Of a stretch of DNA of 64,000 bases, positions 1-11,284 are shown in pieces. The position numbers and the translations under genes are program-made. The DNA lies in contig NC_136012.1 in the NCBI RefSeq assembly GCF_048128805.1, positions 12,899,725-12,963,724 of the forward strand. The letters run 5' to 3'. Under the pieces are notes generated by a model. The model had not been told where the DNA came from and did not search any database. It saw only the letters and a list, made by a program, of their open reading frames with translations. The DNA comes from Centroberyx gerrardi. Its lineage: Eukaryota; Chordata; Actinopteri; Beryciformes; Berycidae. The first letter of the stretch is position 1, and every line of letters begins with the position of its first letter.

Positions 1-1027
1 TGCGATTCACAAAAGCACACTGCGCCGCAGAAAATACCACCTGCTCTAGTCAGACGGTATATTGTAGAAATTAATGTTAACTAATTATTCCAAAAAAATC
101 AATAGATAAAGTTACATTGTGTCCCAGGGCATTAGGCCTAATTATCATTGGAAACATGAAAATAAATGTTTAATAAATATGACTTTGCAATTATTAATTG
201 ATTGCGGTTATAAAAGCCAGTTACCATCTGATTTGATTCAGTTTATCATGATAAAAAAAGAGAAGATGATCATTAGCACATCCCATAAACTTTTTATTAG
301 CTGCTAGAGTGAAGTAGAGCTAAAGTATTTAGCTATTCTGTTACCGCATTGTTTTATGAATGAGCCCCTATATGTGATAAGATGACCATATTCTTTAGTT
401 GCCTAGGCATGAACAGAATGTACCCTCACACAATATACCGGTCCGTGATAAAAAAGAAAAATGGAGCTGATAAGACAAACTAATACTGGATGGGGCAAAA
501 CTCAATATCACAATTTCATGCTCATGTAGCTGGGCTTCTTTAAGTCTCCCATGCTAAGGAAGAAACATGTAGAGAGTTTGTTTTGTATATTGTTTTATAT
601 ATATGATTCAATTCCAATGCTGGCACTTTTTGAATGACAGACCAATCACCCTGTCTTTGGATGCAGTGATGTGCATAACACACGATGTGCACGAGTGTGA
701 AGGATGCACTATTTACCAACAAGCACCAGATTGAGCCATAGCTCGATGGGCCGTAGGCTGAGATCATTCAAACATTTGCTCAACCAACGTGTCTGAAGGC
801 CTGCCATTTGGAACACAATCAACACTCTCTGGTAAACACAAATAACAGCAGCTGGGGTTAAGGGTTATTTATACATTTTATATACAAGGGCTGTGCGGCC
901 ACGATGACGCAATCAGCATGCCATCTGTTTGATCACATGATCGATGACAGGAGGTATTTACATCCCCTCGCAGTGAGAGATTTACGGGCTTTCCTTAACG
1001 CAAAGCTAGGGTTAGAGTGGGCCAAAG

Positions 1028-1091
<64 letters not shown>

Positions 1092-4000
1092 AAAGCCATC
1101 CAAGCCCCCAGAGGAAGGCGTGGTCACCGCAGGGTGGGTGGGGTAGGCCGATGTCTCTAGAGCGTGATGTCACAGGGTGGGGGTTGACCAGTTTGCCCTT
1201 CGTTGGTCCAGTGGGATCAAGGCGAAAGGCGTGAGCAGGACAGCTTTACTATGAAAAGGCTTTAGGCTACTGGGCTAAATCCAATTACAGCAGTATTGCG
1301 CTTGTTCATCCACTACTTCCAACAACAAATTAGGCCTAGAGTGGCCGCTCTGCATAGCCCACTTTTCACAGCTCTTGTTCATTCGTTTGCTTCTTCATTG
1401 CTCTACATGGTCTGCAAGTAAAGGTGTTGCTTGAATTTCCTCCGAACTCAATTTGGAGATCAACCGATGATATTCACTACACCTCTTAACACTTGCTGTG
1501 AAAAAAAACAGAAATCTGTTATTGTGGATTGTCAGAGGCACATCAATCACAGTTGCATGACAATGTGGGGAGACCGAATTTCCTCTTGTTGAAACCATAT
1601 GTTCAGCTAAACGCCTGCCGTCTACAGGAAGTTCTCGCATTCCCTCTCAGTTTACTATCGGTCACAGCTCAGCTAGAGCACAGAGACTCACAGACGGGCC
1701 TCGCCTTCAACAAGAGAGGGGCACAGAAAGTTAACTGCTTGGGTCTTTACAACTGTGATCAATCAGCCTGGGTTTAAATGAGGCAAGCCACTTCATGCAC
1801 TTACGATAATGCCCGTGGCCCAGTGCCCTGCTTGACAATTCATAATCCCCTTTTAGCCATGAGTGTCAGGAGTACTTCGGTAGGTCCCTGCTCTCTATAC
1901 TCGAACCTCTTTGTCAGTTCAGACGAGCAGCAGTTGGAGCAACATCACAACATCGCCCCGCCGTGTCTCTATAACGTGATATGGAATGTGTTTGCGCTTG
2001 TGCGTTTGTTCCACTTAACAGCCTACATCATCCTACTTGACCTACTTCTGGCCAAGTCAGTGCAGAGAGTCACCTCCGACAAAAACAAGAACATGAAACT
2101 GATTGCTAGTGGTCTCTGCAACACATCTGAGTGTGGTATGGTCATGCTCCAAAACAACCAAAAAATCAAAAACCAAAACAAATGGAGAGAGAGGGTCAAC
2201 GTGGAAAGCTGGCTGGGTGGTGGAATAAATGCGTAAAACCTGCTAGGCTGTGTTATTGTAGTGATTATCACCGTTACTGATGTGGGTCAGCATTGCACGC
2301 ACAGGCTCATCACCTCTTATATCTTAACCACCACTCTCTGAGCGTGAAAAAGAGAGCAGAGGAAGAGCAGAAGGAAGTGCTCCTTCCCTGAGGTGAGAGC
2401 CACCAAAATAGAAAAGGGGAACTGGTCCGCTCGCTCTGAATCATTCTCACACGCACTGAACAACAACACAGCTTTGATGAGGGAGCAGACAGACTGGGCT
2501 TGTTTAGTCTAGGCTTGGACTTATCTAAAATAAGACAAAAAAAAAAAATTAGAAAAACCGAGATTCCGCTTCTATTCCCCCTTCTAATAAATCAGGCTCT
2601 CATAAAAAATATAGACCAATTCTCATCTCATTACATAGCCAATTAGTTCTTTATTAGGTACAAGGAAATTGTGCAGCATTTTCACAAAATGATTTTCACT
2701 AACACAAATTAATACAATGGAAATTAATTATAGTGCCTCTTGCAGCAGTTTTCCATTGACACTGGCGAACTGCCATGGCCACCGATTTGGTCCTCCATCT
2801 TTAAAAGTTCCCTCCCTCTGCATTACAAACACAGACCTCTCATGCCTCCATCAGTACGGGCCTAGATACTCTCATTGTCTGCAAGGAGTCATCGCCGCCT
2901 CCTCCTTCATGCTTTACTGGCAAACTCCTTTCATTAACAGCTGAGCTCTATAGCCAGGAGCAGTAGCTAGTGCTTGGCTTCAAACATCAGAGGGGAAGAC
3001 TTAACCTAACCTATGGCTTAGCACCAGAAAAATAACCCTAAGGATCCGAGTTTCCATATTAGTTTCCATAATAAGAGCAGTTAGTGACTGTGCGTAGGTG
3101 TTAGGTGGCTTCCTGGGTTGTAAAATGAATTGGAGTCTTGCTGCTGCTGTGTGCAGCGCCGTAATACCTTCAGCTGGATTGCATACCGCTGGAAGTGGGA
3201 GGAACCCACCCAGTTTGAATTTGCTGACTCGCCAACTGTAAAGTAGCAAAACTAAGAAAAACAAAACAAAACAAAAGAACATAGGTTTAGCTATAGTATC
3301 TGAACCTCAAACTGGGGAATTTCTGTAACCATGTTCAGTGTCAACACGTAACAACAACAAAAATAGACAAAATAGCAAAAATGCGGTTACAGGGGTATGC
3401 GGTAATAACGTGAAAGCGGTTGGAATGGCTGGCATTTGATCTGGTGCGTTTACCCGGCGCCAGCTGTGGGGAGGCGGGAGAGAAAGTAGGTCAGGAGAGT
3501 GAGAGCTTCACGGCAGCGCGCTGTGGTCCGCCTGCCTGCCACAGCGCTCATGACACACCCACATGCACACACACACATGCGCACACCTACACACTCCTAT
3601 ACACTGCATAATGAAAACCAACACACATCTCACACACAAGCACATATATTCACAAGTAAAAATCATAAAAAGGTAATTTACAGTGGCTCATAGCTTCTGC
3701 TGACAGTCAAAGTTTTTGCCCTTGGCTGCGGGACGGAAGAACATCGGCCGAGGAGAGAGAGAGACAGAGAGAGCAGGGAGAAGAGAGAGGGCGAGCAAGG
3801 CAGGAGAGGTGAGGGCGTGCCAGAGCAAGACTTTGTGCACTGAATAGAGACCCTGTTCTGAGCTTACTCTCAAAACACTGCGCCAAGGCTCAGACTTAAG
3901 ACTATTCATATATCAAATATATATATATATAACAACCTAAGACTATTCATACATCAAATACGGAGCCAAACCACAGCTGATACAGCTGATAACTTTAAAT

Positions 4001-7000
4001 AGACACTGAACTAACAGTTCACCAACTCCAGTTCCAACAATCTTAGCAGATCATGCTCTGGCTTTTCATGTCACACCAGCATTAACCAGCGGTCCACTTT
4101 TTGCTTCAACTGGCCTCTAACAAAAAGCAATCAAGTGCTAATCAATCATTACCCTCTTTTGAATTATGCCCTATACAGAGATAAGCAGCTCTGTGTTGTG
4201 ATTTGAGGCCTCTGCCTCAAATCAAGGCCCATCCCTTGGGTTACTGCAGTGGTTTGATAAGGCTCTATATTCTGAGCAAATTGGTCTGATGGTTTGAGTA
4301 ATAGGGCAAACTCAAAAAGTAATTAGCACAATCAGCAGGTTGTTACAAACTAGAATGTAACTATTAAGAAGATTGTCCAAGAAATTGACATAAATAGCTG
4401 TAGTTAGGTTTTGTGTATCTTCTGTAGGATGGGGGAAAGCATGTGGGATAGTAACGGCATTTGTTGTGAAAGACAAAATGTCAGCAAACTGCTTTAACAC
4501 AGCATCATGTGTGTTGAGAATCTCCTGTCAAGTGTTTTTTGTCCTGTGTTTTATCCAGTAGTGACTCATGGTCAATTTCCAAAGTTGACTCAAAATTCCC
4601 ATGAAGTGAAATTCTCTGGAATTTTACCACCATAATAAAGACACTGCAGGACTTACTCTTCAACCTGCCCAAGCACTGGTCCAATCAGGCCAGTTATGAC
4701 TGTGCAGGCCCTGGGCCAGCGACTGTTACTGTTTAACCCTATCGCATGCATTATTGTCAGTCAGTTATTATTGCAGTAGGTAATATCTGCCCAGCTAAGA
4801 AGGGAAAATACAGTGTAGCATGAAGGCCAACATCCAATTAGGATAATAAATGGAAAAACTGAAAGCTAAGTGATGCATCCATCTCTATTGTGAGGACTTA
4901 AATGAAAGCCTGAATGAAAAAAAAAATCATTCAAGTCTAAATGGAATGAAAGACTTTGTATTCATCTGAAAACCTGAATGATATATTACTTACAAAACAT
5001 GCACGACATTGACAGAAAACTTTATGCTACAGCATACAGAACACTGCTTTGTCCGAGTCTCGGATATCAACAACTGTTTTCAGTGAGCCAGATTTATTGC
5101 TCCCAAATACCATGTTCCTGCATTGCACACATGATCTGGCCAACAGCCTCTGAGAAATTCCACTAACCTACACTGTGTGCATTATAAATTAGCCTAATGT
5201 CTATGTGGATCATATGGTCCAAAATATCTCTGTTTTGGCAAGCAGCCCTTTATAGTCTGAGGAACAATAGGGGGGTTCTACTAAAATCCGCAGCAGGATA
5301 CGAGGCTATGGCATTATTATCCGACACTGAAAAACTTACCTCCACACTACGGCCTTGGTCTATCACAGACCAGAGGAGGAAATACCACACTAAAAACAAA
5401 TGTTACATAAGACAGGCCTACTGACTGGGATCTGTGATGATTATCTACCGGAGGACTTATCCTTCCACATTTTTTCCCCATCCAACAATGCAGGTAAACG
5501 TTTTCAAAAATAACAAGAAGAAACAAAAGCATGCCATTCTCATTCCCAGTTGTGTCAGAACCGGTCGCCTGTGACGGGGCATTGAGTCAGACTGTGAAAC
5601 TGTGATGCATAAAGTCTCTGAACGGAAAAGCAATGGAAAAACAAAACGGGAGACATGTGATTATGCTATTAGTGCCGGCTCGTTGGACTAATGATCAAAG
5701 AATTATCGAGCATAGAGCACCAAACCCTGGGGCTACGGCAGGTATACAGAGCCAGGTCAGGTCCATCGAGCCTGAACTTTAGCGGGCGGCAGCAGCATAT
5801 AGTTGCGTGAGAAGCTGGAGGAGCTGGCGACCTGATGCCAACCCCCTGACAGCCAGGGAGCGCTCAGCTAATTCCAAACCGCTAAATGTCACACAGGTTG
5901 AGGCGAACAGGCACCACACAAAACAAACTCCCACTCAGCAGGGACGCGCGCACACACAGAAACGCTAAGCTCACACACACACACATAAGCCAATACCCAA
6001 ACAGACACACGCCCACACAAAATCATGTATGCTCACACTGCAAGCGCAGACATAATCCAATACTCAAACACACGCACACACACCTCTAAAGAACACAAAG
6101 ACAGGGTGATTAAAGCCACATGTGAAATGAAAATGAGGCATATCTTGTGTCTTGCCCCATCTGTCCCTGGTCACCAGGCATTAGGACGGCTGTCAGACAT
6201 TTATGAAGATGGTACGATCCAATAGTCTCACGACAGTAGGCTCTCAACAATATTACCAAGCATCATTTGCACAAATAACTCAAATAACAACCACATCTGT
6301 GCCCTGGCTGTCATGACGCATTTCTGCATGCCATGCTTTGAGACAGCGGCTGGAAGCGAATCACTCCCTGTCTGATACTGCGAATCAGTACACAACAACG
6401 GAGACAAACAAGAGGAGCTTCTGAGACGTGTCACTCTGTCACGCCAGTTGGTGAAGTATTTCTATTGAGCTACTGCACCACTGGGCCCCAAAGCCAGCTT
6501 TACAGGCGAACCCATAAAAACCTAGAGGGCAGCAAAGAAATAACTGGACAAAAGACACTTTGTGGGCCCCATGGTCCCCATGGTGTCTGACTGGACACTC
6601 TACATGAAGCTCTGCATGTGTTTTAGCTGACTGTGAGCTCACTGTAAAAAAAAAAAAAAAAAAATTCAGAAATAAGAATCAGCAATATTACATGAGTAAA
6701 CCTGTGGAACAAGTAACCTATTTTTCTTCTTTTTCCTACACATGAGGAACGTCCTTCTTGTTGAACAACAGGCCTGAGCATTCCATAAAGGCCACAATTC
6801 ATTCATCCTGATTGTTGAATGAACCGCCTTCCCTGCTCCTCGGGGGACAGATGTGCTCCGAGTGAAGTTGGATCAATCAGACACAGTGCACCTCAGGTTT
6901 ATTTTTGGCATAATGCAACGGGAGGATCGAAGGGATATGCCCAAATGACCTCACGAAGCCCCCATAGAGTGGATACTTCCTGTCAGAGACTGAGTGCGGC

Positions 7001-7831
7001 TGGCTGTAGCTAGTTAGTAGGCCAACGAACTGTTGAATGGAGTGGGTAGAGGACCTGTCAGAGTAAAAAATAAACCATGTCTACAACAATGACAAACCTA
7101 ACCTGTTTAGGAGAAATGCTTTGACTGCACATTGGAATTGAGGCACACCACAGAAAAAAATATAGAATGCTCAGGCTTGTGCAGTCTGTGAGAAAATGAT
7201 TCTACAGTTAAATGTCTGACTTGGACAAAAGTGGAATTCCCCTGGCCTTTTAACAGCGCCTCCTTTCTCTAGCATTTAGGGCTTACTGCTGCAGCTGTGT
7301 CTTGTACAGTACAATGCTGTGGGATGTGGCAATTTCTCTGCAAACATTTCTTAAGTGTAGTGTGAGACAAAATTTGTTGGTATAGAACTCATAACAAAGT
7401 TTCTTTCAAATAATTTAGAGACAACAGTTCTGTTGCAAAGATAAGGAATGACAACAGCAAGACCTCTGATTCAAACATGTTATAGGCTACTATCAATTAG
7501 GAATATGTTTCTCTCTATACAACGAACAAAAATATTTGTTGCATGTTGATGCAAACTTAAAAAGGTAAGCAAGAAAAGATCAACATAATAAAATACGAAT
7601 CAATATAATCTGATTTGATAAAGTCAGTCATCTTGAAATTAAAGGGGATGATACCAGATAATATTCTTGGGTTCTATCATATATTGCTCATTCAAACAAT
7701 GACATAGCATTTTTTTCTGTATACAGTTGATCATTCCCCTCTGTGATCTAAACATAACTGACACAGGCCTCAACCCCGTGGCGGGGCCAGGTCACACCAC
7801 ACCGCCGCTCAATGAGCACATAATTCCTTAC
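1..7831 (-). other. nr3c1: nr3c1 intron (downstream of first coding exon), partial
   Basis: This is non-coding sequence on the 3' side of the nr3c1 transactivation exon, beginning with the donor GTAAGG (minus strand) at 7831-7826. I looked on the minus strand for the two zinc-finger exons (Cys-rich CLVC...CGSCK type motifs) and found none, so the DNA-binding and ligand-binding exons must lie beyond the left edge. The stretch holds an (AC)n tract at 1031-1087, loose CA-rich patches near 3543-3600 and 5948-6090, an A-run near 6641-6664, and otherwise unremarkable AT-rich intron. The open frames in it are short and have no recognisable protein character. Confidence 0.8.
1031..1087. repeat. (AC)n microsatellite
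   Basis: Uninterrupted dinucleotide tract of about 28 repeats inside the nr3c1 intron. It creates Thr-His and Val-Cys pseudo-ORFs on both strands. Confidence 0.98.
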
Positions 7832-9090
7832 CTGGTAAAGCTGGTGGGGAAAGAGGGGGAGCTAGAGAAAGTCTCGCTGGCCCTCGGCACTCCCGAGTTG
7901 TCCCCGATCACCTGGCCTCTGTTCCAGGCCTCACCAATGGTCGTCAGTGGGGGATACAGGGTGAACACTGGCTTCTGATCCTTCTGCTGCTGAGCTCCAC
8001 TGCTGCTGCAAGTCGGGGTGCTGCTGGGGTTGATTCCAAAGTGGTAGCTCTGTCCTCCTGAGGTGCTGACCCCGCAGATAGAGATGGGGCTGGGGCTGGG
8101 CAGGTCTGGGGAGGATGTGCCGCTTATTTGGCAGTAACTCCGGCCCGCAGACGTCTTCTCCTGTTTGATCACCCCTGGGGTGCACAGCTGAATGAAACCG
8201 GCGTCCTTCTCTTTTTTCACCAACGCAGGCAGAGTGGTCGTGGGGGTGAGGGTGAGGGTGGCAGTGGTGGATGTGCTAGAGCTGGACTGGTCCTGACTGG
8301 GGTTGATCAGGCTGCTGCCATTGAGAATTGCAGAGCTGGTGCCACCACCGTTGCTGTTCCCACCCATGGCGGGTTTGTTGTCCTTATCCGAGCCAACGTC
8401 CCCAAGCAGAGAATCATCTGCCAGAGTGGACAGGAAGGCATCATCCCCTACATAAAAATCAGAGGGGGAGCCGGTGAGCTCAAAGTCCTGGAGCAGGTCC
8501 AGGGTGTTGTCATTGAACAACTTCTGGTTTATGTCCACATCTCTCCCAATGTGCCCGAAGGCATCATGATCCAAGTCCATGGGATCCTGGTCTCCTCTAT
8601 CCATGGAGAAGTCCTCTGTTTTCATTGGGAAAAGGTTGGGGTCTGAACCCCCAATAAGAGAGTCCATGGAGGAGGAGTGGGTAAGGTCTGCTATGCTGGC
8701 CTCCAGCTGGGAGAAATTTTCCCCCAAGGTGTAGCGCCCAAGGGTGGTGGGCGTCTGTGTCTGAATCTGGAGCAACTGCTGCTGCTGGGTCCTCTGATCC
8801 TTGGTCATCCCCCTGGGCTCTGAATCGTCCAGCAAGAGCCCTACGGTGGCAGTGACGGAGGCAGAGGTGAGCTCCTCCGGAAGGGGGCTGTTGCTGAGGC
8901 CGTTGGGCACGTCTCCCGGCTGCATCAATGGGCTGGATGGAAGTACAACAGAGGTGGCAGAGGTGATGGACATGGCACTGTGAGGAGCTACTTTTAATGG
9001 AGCTCCCTCCTCCGGGCTTTCAATGTAGACCAGTCTGCTTAAATGGTCATCTCTTATATATTCTATTTTCTTCACTCCTCCTTTATCCAT
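7832..9090 (-). CDS. nr3c1: Glucocorticoid receptor, N-terminal transactivation-domain exon (partial gene)
   Basis: This exon encodes the first 419 residues (plus two bases of the next codon) of the ligand-activated nuclear receptor that binds cortisol and regulates genes through glucocorticoid response elements. The start is the ATG at 9090 (MDKGGVKK...). Upstream of it, a pyrimidine tract and AG at 9101-9100 give a splice acceptor, and the only extension of the frame uses a GTG inside that intron. The exon ends TTTACCAG followed by GTAAGG. Family hallmarks are the AF-1 core around residues 195-230 ([16 protein letters not shown]), two sumoylation motifs VKKE (K292) and IKQE (K309) flanking FIQLCTPGV, the [11 protein letters not shown] block at 341-351, and QKPVF...EAWNRGQ near 372-392. 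A Gln run lies at 102-105. Teleosts usually have two GR paralogues; I cannot tell which one this is. DNA- and ligand-binding exons are outside the window. Confidence 0.95.
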
Positions 9091-9950
9091 CTTTTCATCC
9101 TTCAGAGACACAGAAATACAAAGTCAATAAACAGACAGGGTGAGCGTGCAGAACAATTACACTCAACAGTATTCTTTCCAAAATTAATTTAAGATTAGCA
9201 AGTGCGCTAGCTATTATGGTGCTAAGTTACACTGTATCTTGAAATACAGTCAGACAGATTGTGCACATGCTAAGAGAAATCAGCTAGCTCAAAGACTGGA
9301 GAAAGTTGCCACGCACGGCCCCCTCCGCGCCCTTGATAGTTAATGTAGCTAACGTTAGCAAGAAAGCTAGTTAACAATTCCCGGTGACAAGATGTTAAGA
9401 TTAGACTATATGGGCAGGTAAGGCGAACCTCGATAAGGCTCATTTAAAGCAAATCAAAATCACCATGGTATAGACTACAACTGATATGCACGGTGCAGTA
9501 AAGTTAATCTAAGTCTAAGCTAAGCTAACGTTAGCTTAGCGCTAGCTGTTAGCCTGCTAGCTAGCAGTGTGGCTACACTACTTGTTAACATTTGGTTCGA
9601 AATGTCGCTGACAGACAGTGATAGTAGCCTGCTAGCCACCTAGCTAACATAAACCTCGACTTGGACCCCCCTGCCAAGTGCATACTGAAATGTGTACAAT
9701 CTTTGCCTTTGTATCAACACACAACTAATTAAAGCGTATAATTACCCTTCAAATGTTTGATTGCTGATTGATGTCCACAGGTCATCTGACAACATTGTTT
9801 TGGTTGAAAGTGGCTATCAACAACACGAAACACTGACTCAATGTTTACTCCTCACACGTCGTAACCTACATGGCTAGCTAGAAGGAAAATAACACATCGA
9901 ATTGAATCTATTTTTCGAAATTTTCTGTATGATTTTGATCAAGCTATAAA
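9091..9950 (-). other. nr3c1: nr3c1 first intron / 5' flank
   Basis: The sequence upstream of the nr3c1 coding exon contains the acceptor at 9101-9100 (exon begins at 9099, with nine bases of 5' UTR before the ATG). It is dense in GCTAGC and GCTAACGTTAGC words, including a perfect 22-bp palindrome at 9519-9540. No protein-coding frame was seen. Confidence 0.6.
9519..9540. repeat. 22-bp perfect palindrome with GCTAACGTTAGC core
   Basis: The two halves are exact reverse complements about the central AACGTT. The 12-bp core GCTAACGTTAGC also occurs at 9348-9359 in the same region and at 55001-55012 in the first intron of kif3a. Confidence 0.9.
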
Positions 9951-10160
9951 ATAACATGCGAAATGCATGAGGCAGGCTAGCTATGGTGATTCGCAGCTAG
10001 CCATTAAGAAAGTAGGCGCTAACCTCCAGGAAAAACATACAAAATGGAGAACTGAGCAAGCCAACCCCGTGGCTGGCCTGTTTACAACACGCAGTGCGGC
10101 CTGCTGGCGACAACGGCGAACTGCAGTTTGTTGTGTGCGCGCTCAAACTCCTGTTTGGAG
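9950..10160 (-). promoter_or_regulatory. nr3c1: Probable nr3c1 promoter and non-coding first exon
   Basis: A local CpG-richer patch (about 10085-10145) lies upstream of nr3c1 on the minus strand. The minus strand reads into CTGGAG followed by GTTAGC near 10030-10020, a possible donor for a non-coding exon 1. No TATA box is obvious. The placement is inferred from position and composition only; the transcription start cannot be fixed without transcript data. Confidence 0.3.
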
Positions 10161-11240
10161 AATTGAAAATATACTTATATAATATAAGACAATTAATCTA
10201 TCTACATCATAGCAATATTTACCATTCGATAGCCTATAAATGTATGTGTTATCTTGGTTACATTCATTTCAGTGCAATTCAATAATACACTCTTAGTACA
10301 CACAAAGGGCATGATCAAAACAACAGGACACAGCCAATAATGAGTACAAAGTGCAAGGGCAATCGAGGCAAAATAGTATTATAAAACGGTGCTCATCAAA
10401 ATGTGTAGTGTCTCTTCTTACATGATTGATTATTCTAGTTGGATATCATGGGGCAGGCAGCGGACAAGGGGAGAAATGCAAACTATGAATGGACAGCGGT
10501 GTGTATTCATCCATGATGCCATGGCCTTTGTTTATTGTCTGTTGGTTGTAAAATGATGACGATGATCTGAGAGCTGTGCCAGCTATCGGCTGCTTGGCGA
10601 TGGGACTGGAGACGATTTTTCATTTGAAATGAAAAATGCCCTAACGAAAAACAACTAGGCTACAGTGATCCTATAACACATTTTAGAATGATAGGCCTAT
10701 GACAGAAAAACTATAAGCACCTATAGGAAATTTATGGGACTATTGATACTAGTGATACCATAGGAGATAATAATAATAAAAAAAAAATACAATGAAGTAT
10801 GATAAGGTCAACGTGCAGACACACCCATAGGTCCGTATCAGTATTATAGGAATATTACAGTGATTTCCTGTTAAGGAAATGGAAACCAGGAGATGGTTTA
10901 GCGATAAGCCACCCTGCAAACTATGTAGCCTATAGCTCAGTGCACAGAACAACGTGCGGGGCGTGCACACAGAAATGCAACATTATTTGAAGTAAAAATG
11001 TGAAGCCTATTGTCCTTCAAATCAAGTTATTGCAGCACTGTAACAGTAGTAGTAGTGCATGTGCCTAAGTTTTGTGAGCATAAATAACACAATATTATCT
11101 GGAACATGGAGCAAAACAACACATTACAGACATTAGACAGCAGACAGATGGGTCAGAGTTACACAAGCTCTGACCTTACTGTAGTATCCACCTGGCCTAA
11201 ATGAGTTAGATTCACTTAAGTCTGTAATCAAGATGGTTTG

Positions 11241-11284
11241 CATTTACATTTGAGACATTTAGCTGACACCTTTATCCACATCTG
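11241..11284 (-). repeat. SINE 3'-tail fragment (reverse orientation)
   Basis: CATTTACATTTGAGACATTT followed by AGCTGACACCTTTATCC reads, on the minus strand, like the common fish SINE tail (GGATAAGAGCGTCTGCTAAATG type). Only this fragment is recognisable. Confidence 0.5.

Noticed and set aside
904..1146. Overlapping open frames with Thr-His and Val-Cys runs
   Set aside because: They are translations of the (AC)n microsatellite and have no other protein character.
1778..2236. 152-codon plus-strand open frame
   Set aside because: No recognisable domain, no splice or promoter context, and it lies in the nr3c1 intron. Length is within chance expectation for this much sequence.
1..7800. Search for nr3c1 DNA-binding-domain exons
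   Set aside because: No minus-strand segment encodes the paired Cys4 zinc-finger motifs, so they are not in this window.
8128..8646. 172-codon plus-strand open frame
   Set aside because: It is the antisense shadow of the nr3c1 exon; composition follows the opposite-strand codons.
9096..9111. Upstream GTG start extending the nr3c1 frame by seven codons
   Set aside because: Those codons cross a splice acceptor, and the ATG at 9090 gives a family-like N-terminus.
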